Assembly: GCA_964020155.1 (NCBI GenBank)
Contig: OZ026549.1
Span: 5,456,719-5,520,718, forward strand
Direction of reading: 5' to 3'
DNA from: Chondrilla cf. caribensis
Taxonomy: Eukaryota; Porifera; Demospongiae; Chondrillida; Chondrillidae
DNA: 64,000 nt
How positions within the stretch are numbered: the stretch's first letter is position 1; each line of letters begins with the position of its first letter. This document shows, in pieces, positions 51,559-64,000 of the stretch. The notes beneath the pieces were generated by a model. That model had not been told where the DNA came from and did not search any database. It saw only the letters and a program-made list of their open reading frames with translations. The position numbers and the translations under genes were made by a program.

Positions 51559-52285
51559 CTACAACGATAGAGGACACAAACAAAAACGAGTCAAAAGACG
51601 GAGGCAAAATAAATATATTACTAGTTCAGTTAGACTATCCATCGACCTACAGTTACAAATATATACACGCGCTGGGTAAAGCCAGTAACACGAAGCACGC
51701 GCACATTAGAGATATACAATAACAACATGTTGACGTCTGCTGTTGTACAAATACATGTGAACAAGCAGTTGTATTCGTACATAAATTGAAGATACGATAG
51801 TATACTACCTATGGCACGATGCCTGCTCGTCCCTGCAGCACATCGGCAGTGTCATTCTATGCTCGGGGTACTATACCGCTGAGCATCCACTGGTGAAGTA
51901 TCTACGGTACAGAACAGGTGGGTGTTCCCTCAATTTGGTGCAATCAGCACTCGGGGAAGCTTTGGTCCCAACTTTGTAAACTCACTAGGGTTATTTTGAA
52001 ACATTTTTGGGCAATAGCCAATGTTCTACTCGCAAATCGACAACCAATGATCACTTCTTCAATTCTCTGGTTTTATAATGGTACATTACGCAATCACTGT
52101 AGTGACCGGTCTGGACGTGTAATACTAACAATAGCAGTTTCCGTGACGTCATGACGCTGGTTGAGCAATCCCTGTTTGAACCGGTCAAAACAAGTGGTAC
52201 TAATAATAGTAACAACAATGACGTCACTTACCAAATTAACGACAAAATTAATTAGTTATCTAGCTTGTAAACCTATTAAATCATT
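51559..52285. promoter_or_regulatory. NUP98-96 5' region and CCDC22 3' flank
   Basis: It should contain the NUP98-96 first exon, start codon and promoter, but I could not assign them. No other gene is seen. Confidence 0.5.
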
Positions 52286-58635
<6,350 letters not shown>

Positions 58636-58729
58636 GTTGAACCAGGTCACGTGTTGGAGGATCAGAAAATGGCGACCTAACAGATCATTGAATAGTATAT
58701 CATTAAGTATCTGCCGTGACCTACGGATA
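58636..58729. promoter_or_regulatory. 94-bp shared promoter region of CCDC22 and SRA1
   Basis: The two start codons (58635 on minus, 58730 on plus) diverge with 94 bp between them, so 5' UTRs and core promoters must overlap. An AAAATGGCG (YY1-like) motif is present at about 58665 and a CACGTG-like TCACGTG at about 58647. No TATA box is obvious. Function is inferred from layout only. Confidence 0.65.
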
Positions 58730-60196
58730 ATGGATAACAAAGAAGAAAAACCCAAAGGTACTGAATATTAATGCACGTAGTTTTTGTGTGCCACAGTTTA
58801 TTATTCTGTTTAATTTAATACTACTGTTGGAATAATATTTGTACAACTTGTACATTTGATAATTGTTATAAGCAATGAGGGTTCAATAGCCTCGAGTAGC
58901 CAGACCTCACACTTGTCTCCTTTGTTTTTAAAGGGTCACCAACCTCCCTTGGTTGGGTCTGGCTATGTAAAATTGATGATTGAATATCTATGTATGCTCC
59001 TTCATAGCTAAGTACGCATATGAATGGGGGTGGAATGACCCACCTTCAATGAACTTCGGAGACCATGTGAACGTCACAGGGAAGAAACCACCCCCTAGCC
59101 TTCAGCAGAGAGTCTTTTATCCCACCAATGACTCTTCCACCATTCAGCCAACACAGCCACAAGGTAGGTTCTCAGTGATATGCAGTACATAAAAAATAGA
59201 GTAGACATAGGAGCCTATAGGTGTATTCTTATAGAGTAGGGACGTTACTAGCCCGGGGAGGCTACTAACTTAGTAAGCCATTAGCCTAGGAGGCTACTAG
59301 CTTGGTAGGCCATTACTTTGCTTGCTTTGTGTTAGTACAGGTCCCTCATTTGATAGTAAAATGGCTCCTCCTACAAACAATTATCTGGGGTCCACTCCTA
59401 AGACATCTGGTGACAATGACCTGAATAAGAAAAGTGATGAGCAGACTGAGGTTCCTGAAAGTCCTGAATTGTCAGTGATTATGTCGAGTTTAGAAAGAAC
59501 GTTGAATAAATACAGTGAGAATATGCAGGTGTGTGTGCGTGTGCATGCACGTGTATGTGTATGCCTGTGTATGTGCGTGTGTGTGTGTGTCTACATTCCA
59601 CCTATTCATCCTCAGAGCAGAGTGGTGGAAGAAATACAGAAAAAGTTATTGATTTTCTCGAAACAATGGAATGACAATAAACTATCAGACAGTGTTCGTC
59701 ATAAAATGCACTCACTTGGTAAAGGTGAGTGTATCCAATAATTGTGTATGCATTGTGGAAGTGAATGATTACAGTACTGATCGTATATGAGTGGATCATG
59801 TATGAGTGGATCATGTATGAGTGGATACAGTTTGTTACCATGAAAATGTATATGGTAGATGTTTATGTATAGAAGTTAACACTTTGACCATACTACACAC
59901 GTGTAAGTATTACTTGTTAGTGAACATTGTGCTGGTGATGTTATCAATGAAAACTCTAAAATTAATACTGTTTGTGGATATTGTGCACATAATGTTATTG
60001 GTGAACGCGGTGTTTATCAGGTGATTGATAAACTTGTTAATATTGCTGGTAAGCATCATGTTGTTAGAAATGTTTAATATTGTGATCAATGTAACTTACC
60101 TACTCATATCCTTTGTATAGCTATGTCAGAGAGCGATTATTCTGAAGCTCATGAATTACATGTTTCATTAATGGTTGACCATGCTGGAGAGGTGTG

Positions 60197-60252
<56 letters not shown>

Positions 60253-60347
60253 GTGCACATGCAAATTTTGTGTCTGCTATCTTGTAGGTGAGTCAATGGA
60301 TGGTGGGTATTAAAAAGATCATTTCTAGTGCTCAACAGAACAGTTGA
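58730..60347 (+). CDS. SRA1: Steroid receptor RNA activator protein (SRA1)
   Basis: SRA1 in vertebrates yields both a non-coding co-activator RNA and a protein (SRAP) whose C-terminal helical bundle resembles a PRP18-like fold. Exons: 58730-58757, 59008-59163, 59341-59528, 59616-59724, 60121-60191, 60288-60347; 612 bases, 203 codons plus stop, all junctions in phase. The N-terminus has the conserved GWNDPP motif (EWGWNDPPSMNFG), then a Pro/Ser-rich linker, and the C-terminus has HELHVSLMVDHAGEVSQWMV followed by GIKKIISS, the family signature. The start is the ATG whose frame joins exon 2. Two donors (59529, 60192) are GTGTGTG. The identification is firm; whether the RNA has a non-coding role here cannot be seen. 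Confidence 0.93.
60192..60250 (+). repeat. (TG)n tract forming an SRA1 5' splice site
   Basis: The exon encoding VDHAGE ends GGAGAG and the intron begins GTGTGTTGTGTGTG. Confidence 0.95.
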
Positions 60348-60647
60348 CATCATACAACATGTATTTATTAATATTTATCAATATTTATCAATATTTGTCA
60401 TGTTTGTTTATAAGCCATGCAAATTTACAAAATCCAATTCAATTTCAAACATAGCCAGAAACTTCAACATCTATAATTCAAGCGCCTCTAAAGCAAGTAG
60501 GTCTAGCAGGATTGTCATGGAAAATTTGACTGGGGTCAATTTCCATCTTTGGTCAAATTTTGGTGCCTACAGAGACCGGCTGTTACTGCGCATGCGCAAA
60601 ACTCGTGCTTTGTAACGAACCAGTGTTATGACGCAATCACCGGGAAA
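60348..60647. other. SRA1 3' flank and DPH3 promoter region
   Basis: 300 bases without coding support. ATATTTATCA repeats at 60365-60400, then a CpG-containing stretch (TGCGCATGCGCA at about 60588-60599, an NRF1-like palindrome) shortly before the DPH3 start. Confidence 0.6.
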
Positions 60648-61781
60648 ATGTCTGTTTTCCACGACGAGATAGAAATTGAAGATTTCGAATATGATCCTGA
60701 ACTCGAAACGTACTTTTATCCTTGTCCATGTGGAGACCAGTTTCAGATAACTAAAGTAAGATCTCATTATGTTGATCCTTTTATGAATTTCGCTTGATTC
60801 ACCAGCCTTAATATTCCGACGAAACTTGAACTGTTCAAATCTTTCTTGTAAATGTGTAAAAAATTGTGAATAATGTATACACTATGTTGTTTTAGTGTTA
60901 AATTCGCTGTATTGTATTCCAAGTGGCCAAAGTTCTTTGACATTGATGTGTGTTTTTCAAGAATTAGTTGTGTAAGCTGGTATCTCAGTGTGGCTCAAGG
61001 AAGTGAATTAAATGAGGTCCACACTGCATTCTCAGTATTGTAGCTTATGACTGTTAACTTGGAGAGGCCACCAGCCAACTGGACTGCATAGAAGAACAAA
61101 TAGTGCACTAACGTTCTTTTACTATTGTAGGCTGAATTGATGGATGGCGAAGATATTGCCCAGTGCCCAAGCTGTTCACTAATTGTTCGTGTCATCTATG
61201 ATCCTGTGAGTCTGTGGGTGTGTTTGCAATTGTTGTTGTGAATTGGCAGTACATTTCTAACTGTAATGCCAAGTTATGAAACATTTAGTCAGAGAACTGC
61301 TTTAACATAAAAGTTGTTACTGACTGTGTATGTGCATTTGATAATACTTGAAATGTAGTAAACTGTGTGTCTATTAGCTATTATGACAAGGGACAATGAA
61401 AAGATGACATTAAATTGCACCATTTAGCTATTTAGACATCTAATGCCTATGTTGAGTTCTAGTTTTTTTTTTATGTAATATATTAATTGTTCTCGTTCAC
61501 TGTCAATTTAAGCATAGGCGGCAGAACAGGGGGGGGGGGGGGGGGCACTCATCACTCAGGTTGGACCAAGAATGTCTATGTAGAGTATTGCATGCATGGC
61601 CACAATTGCAATATTAATCATGAGTTCAGCACCGTGGCCTTTAGCCCCCCCACTTGCCAAACCATTCCTCTGCCTATGTTAAGGAATGCTTCTGATAATT
61701 TGATTTCTCTGTCCATTGTAGGAAGACTTTGCAGAAGACATTGAATCAGTTCCTACAAGCAAGTCAATTACAGTGCACTAA
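60648..61781 (+). CDS. DPH3: Diphthamide biosynthesis protein 3 (DPH3/KTI11)
   Basis: DPH3 is a small zinc- or iron-binding electron carrier for the DPH1-DPH2 step of diphthamide synthesis on eEF2, and it supports Elongator tRNA modification. Three exons, 60648-60755, 61131-61205 and 61722-61781, give 80 residues, the usual size. The protein begins [16 protein letters not shown]. It has the DPH-type (CSL) zinc finger with both cysteine pairs: [14 protein letters not shown] and [15 protein letters not shown]. All splice junctions are GT-AG and in phase. An upstream in-frame ATG is not supported because homology starts at this Met. It lies 300 bp after SRA1 on the same strand and is convergent with the JPT-like gene. 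Confidence 0.97.
61529..61545 (+). repeat. Poly-G run in DPH3 intron 2
   Basis: About 17 consecutive G. A similar run of G at 40313-40329 lies in a NUP98-96 intron. Both could form G-quadruplexes or be miscalled in length. Confidence 0.9.
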
Positions 61782-62097
61782 CACCAGAACAAGAAATTAT
61801 TCACAATGGCCTTTTTAATTATTTAATTGTCACCCCTGTTGATTACCAAGCAGATGTATATAATTCAAATGTACAATATGAAGTATCGATAATCACTGAT
61901 GACTGATGTGGAATTAACACTATAAATTGACTCCAATTTTTTCCTGTACAACTTCTTTGACAAGAAAATAATGAATGTTACATGAGCATGCAAACATAAT
62001 AGATAGACAGTGAAATTGTACATCAAGTATCATAATAAATAGAAATCACGAGTCCATGTTCTGAAACTAATGATGGGTTGCACGACGCTCCACAGCA
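61782..62097. other. Convergent 3' region of DPH3 and JPT-like gene
   Basis: AT-rich, with AATAAT and AATAAA-like motifs on both strands (for example TAATAAATAG at about 62032). It probably holds both 3' UTRs. Confidence 0.6.
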
Positions 62098-62468
62098 TCA
62101 ACCAAACGTAATCTGACTGTGTCCACCAGGTGGAGCTGTCACCTTCGACGAAGTGCGGACGTTCTTTCGGGCCGGTTGAGGTAAAGAGGTAGCCGTTTGT
62201 TGTTCTTTGACCGGAGGCGGCTGTTCAACACGAACAGGAGGTGTATTTTCTTTCACTGTAACTTTAGCAGGCTCGGTTGGTCCACCAAAGAAAATAGAAC
62301 TCCCCCCACCAGGTGGTTTTATAACTCTGCAAGGAACGAAGGAATACGAATGACACAGGTGTCGACAAAATCAATGGTTGACATACAGAAATACCAGACA
62401 ATAGCTCACTTTGAAGAATTTCTACCATCAGATGGTAGTCCTTGAAAGGTCTGTGTAGACTGTGCCAT
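62098..62468 (-). CDS. JPT1: Jupiter/JPT (HN1) family microtubule-associated homologue
   Basis: Two exons on the minus strand, 62468-62410 and 62326-62098, encode 95 residues. The N-terminus MAQSTQTFQGLPSDGRNSSK runs into VIKPPGGGSSIFFGG, matching the JPT pattern of a short start, RNSSRVLRPPGGGS and a final PPGG motif. The C-terminus is APPGGHSQITFG, again the family ending. The middle is Pro/Lys-rich and looks disordered (EPAKVTVKENTPPVRVEQPP). It is shorter than vertebrate JPT1 (about 154 residues). The role of the family is poorly defined, with microtubule association reported for Drosophila Jupiter. It diverges from the RAD6 gene by 318 bp. Family assignment rests on the two PPGG motifs and the N-terminus; orthology to JPT1 rather than JPT2 is not resolved. 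Confidence 0.82.
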
Positions 62469-62786
62469 TGTGAACTTCACCTCCTTCAACAAGTGCGCTA
62501 GCAAGCCGTTGCGATGATACAAAAATATTACAGCGGATGTTGGTCAGCTGTAGCCAATCACATTCACTTCCTTTTTGAAAACCACCATTTTAATTGCTTC
62601 CGTTCCATTCGCCATTTTCCAGGAAATCACGTGATAGTAACAGGGCGACTCAGCACACCAGGGGCTTTTGTAACTGTACGTACCTATATCGGAAGACAAA
62701 ATACCACGTAAGAAGAATTCAAAAAGACAACGAAGAAGTGACTGTGTCCTTCAAAACTATTATTACACTCTTTTATAGTTTAAAAT
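62469..62786. promoter_or_regulatory. 318-bp divergent promoter region, JPT-like and UBE2A/B
   Basis: The start codons diverge from this interval. It contains CCAAT (62553-62557) and CGCCATTTT (YY1-like, about 62611) motifs and a TCACGTGA at 62627-62634. Regulation is inferred from position. Confidence 0.6.
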
Positions 62787-62974
62787 ATGACAACTCCTGC
62801 TAGACGAAGACTGATGAGGGATTTTAAACGGTAAGTGGGAGGGCTTTTATTGTGTGAACTTTCGTTCAATGAATTGTTTCGAATGTAGGCTTCAAGAAGA
62901 CCCCCCTGCCGGTGTTAGTGGTGCCCCCTCGGATAATAACATAATGTTGTGGAATGCTGTTATATTTGGGTAGG

Positions 62975-63024
<50 letters not shown>

Positions 63025-63484
63025 TCTTTCTCTGTGTGTATTATATGTAATGTGATGTAAAGTTTGTTATCACATTTGGTGTTTTGTACATCATACACAT
63101 GTACACACATCTGTACATCTCTTCTAATATCCAATTCACAATCGTAGTCCACGCTTTGCTGTAATATCCACTCTCATATTAGAATATGAGTGTATGTACA
63201 CTGGTGAGGCTTACCATGGACTAAAGTGATTCTCAATGTATACAGGCTCAATGAAATTGTGTGTCACTATTGCATCATGCCCATGAGCATTGGTACATGC
63301 TCACTACATACATACTTTTGTGTATTGCACAACTTTATTTTCATCATGTGAGTGTAGTCTTCCCTAGTAGTATGTCACATGATAACTGTTTCCATTGCCT
63401 CTTCCATATCTGTAGGCCAAAGGATACACCTTTTGAAGATGGTAAGCTGTCACAGCATATCTGTGGCCATTTTTTGTCTGTAAC

Positions 63485-63563
<79 letters not shown>

Positions 63564-63617
63564 ACATGTGTGTGTGTGTGTGTATGTGTGTATATGTGTG
63601 CGTGCGTGTGTGTGTGT

Positions 63618-63673
<56 letters not shown>

Positions 63674-63952
63674 ATGTGTAACCCCTGTGTGGATATAATA
63701 TTATCCAGGAATTTAGTAAATTCTAGTGTTTCACATACATATTATTGATGTTATTCATTGTAAGGCAATTGTATGTATACTTGTATAGACTAGGTAGTGT
63801 TCAAAAAATGCCCCTTAGAATGCATCTATGTTGTCATGCTAATATCCCTGTCCTTATCACAGGCACATTTCGACTGAAAATTGAATTTTCAGAGGAATAC
63901 CCTAACAAACCTCCATCAGTCAAATTCGTCTCCAGAATGTTCCACCCTAATG
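62787..63952 (+). CDS. UBE2A: Ubiquitin-conjugating enzyme E2 A/B (RAD6), 3'-truncated by window edge
   Basis: RAD6 monoubiquitinates histone H2B with RNF20/40-type ligases and PCNA with RAD18. Exons 62787-62830, 62889-62969, 63416-63441, 63863-63952 encode the first about 80 residues. The sequence [60 protein letters not shown] and [20 protein letters not shown] is almost identical to vertebrate UBE2A/B. The catalytic cysteine (in the HPN...C region) falls in the next exon beyond 64000. HPN is present at the end of the last exon. All junctions are GT-AG and in phase. UBE2A and UBE2B cannot be told apart; most invertebrates have one gene. Confidence 0.98.
62970..63023 (+). repeat. (TG)n tract at a UBE2A/B 5' splice site
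   Basis: The donor GTAGGTTGTGTGTG leads directly into TG repeat. Confidence 0.95.
63487..63672 (+). repeat. (TG)n tract in UBE2A/B intron 3
   Basis: TG in gene sense, starting about 45 bases after the donor at 63442, with GCACATG and GTATGTG interruptions. Confidence 0.95.
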
Positions 63953-64000
63953 GTAAGCCGTTGTGTGTGTGGAGTAGATGTACCTATGGAGGTGTACCTG

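Overview
The window is nuclear DNA of an animal. It holds spliced genes with GT-AG introns and long (TG)n/(CA)n microsatellites, and its gene set is animal or general eukaryotic: calnexin, a TNF-receptor-like protein, Rab escort protein, the NUP98-NUP96 precursor, CCDC22, SRA1, DPH3, a Jupiter/JPT-family protein and a RAD6/UBE2A-type E2. Intergenic gaps are short (about 95 to 320 bp between several genes) and most introns are a few hundred bp. That would fit an early-branching animal such as a sponge, but the lineage is inference. There is no bacterial operon structure, CRISPR array, rRNA or tRNA that I could recognise.

Layout. 1-4816 (+): calnexin, cut at its 5' end by the window edge. 5450-18196: a 13 kb array of three hairpin-bearing tandem-repeat families (A about 187 bp, B about 207 bp, C about 359 bp). 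18200-21430: a LINE 3' fragment, a fold-back element, a Tc1/mariner-type MITE and other small elements. 21436-22191 (-): intronless TNF-receptor-like gene. 23362-31795 (-): Rab escort protein (CHM/REP), about 14 exons. 32040-38870: a second A/C satellite array. 39331-51558 (-): NUP98-NUP96, with an FG domain that is mostly Gly-Leu-Gly-Gly. 52286-58635 (-): CCDC22. 58730-60347 (+): SRA1, head to head with CCDC22. 60648-61781 (+): DPH3. 62098-62468 (-): JPT1-like. 62787-window end (+): UBE2A/B (RAD6), cut at its 3' end.

The genes are mostly housekeeping and form no single pathway. Calnexin folds ER glycoproteins, REP presents Rab GTPases for prenylation, NUP98-96 builds the nuclear pore, CCDC22 belongs to the endosomal CCC complex, DPH3 serves diphthamide and tRNA modification, and UBE2A is a ubiquitin-conjugating enzyme.

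The most unusual signals are three. (1) Sense-strand (TG)n tracts sit directly at the 5' splice sites of introns in at least five genes on both strands. (2) The satellite families A and B are homologous, and their terminal inverted repeats differ by matched changes that keep the two ends complementary; family C carries a 40-bp hairpin in each copy. (3) The NUP98 homologue has largely lost its FG dipeptides.
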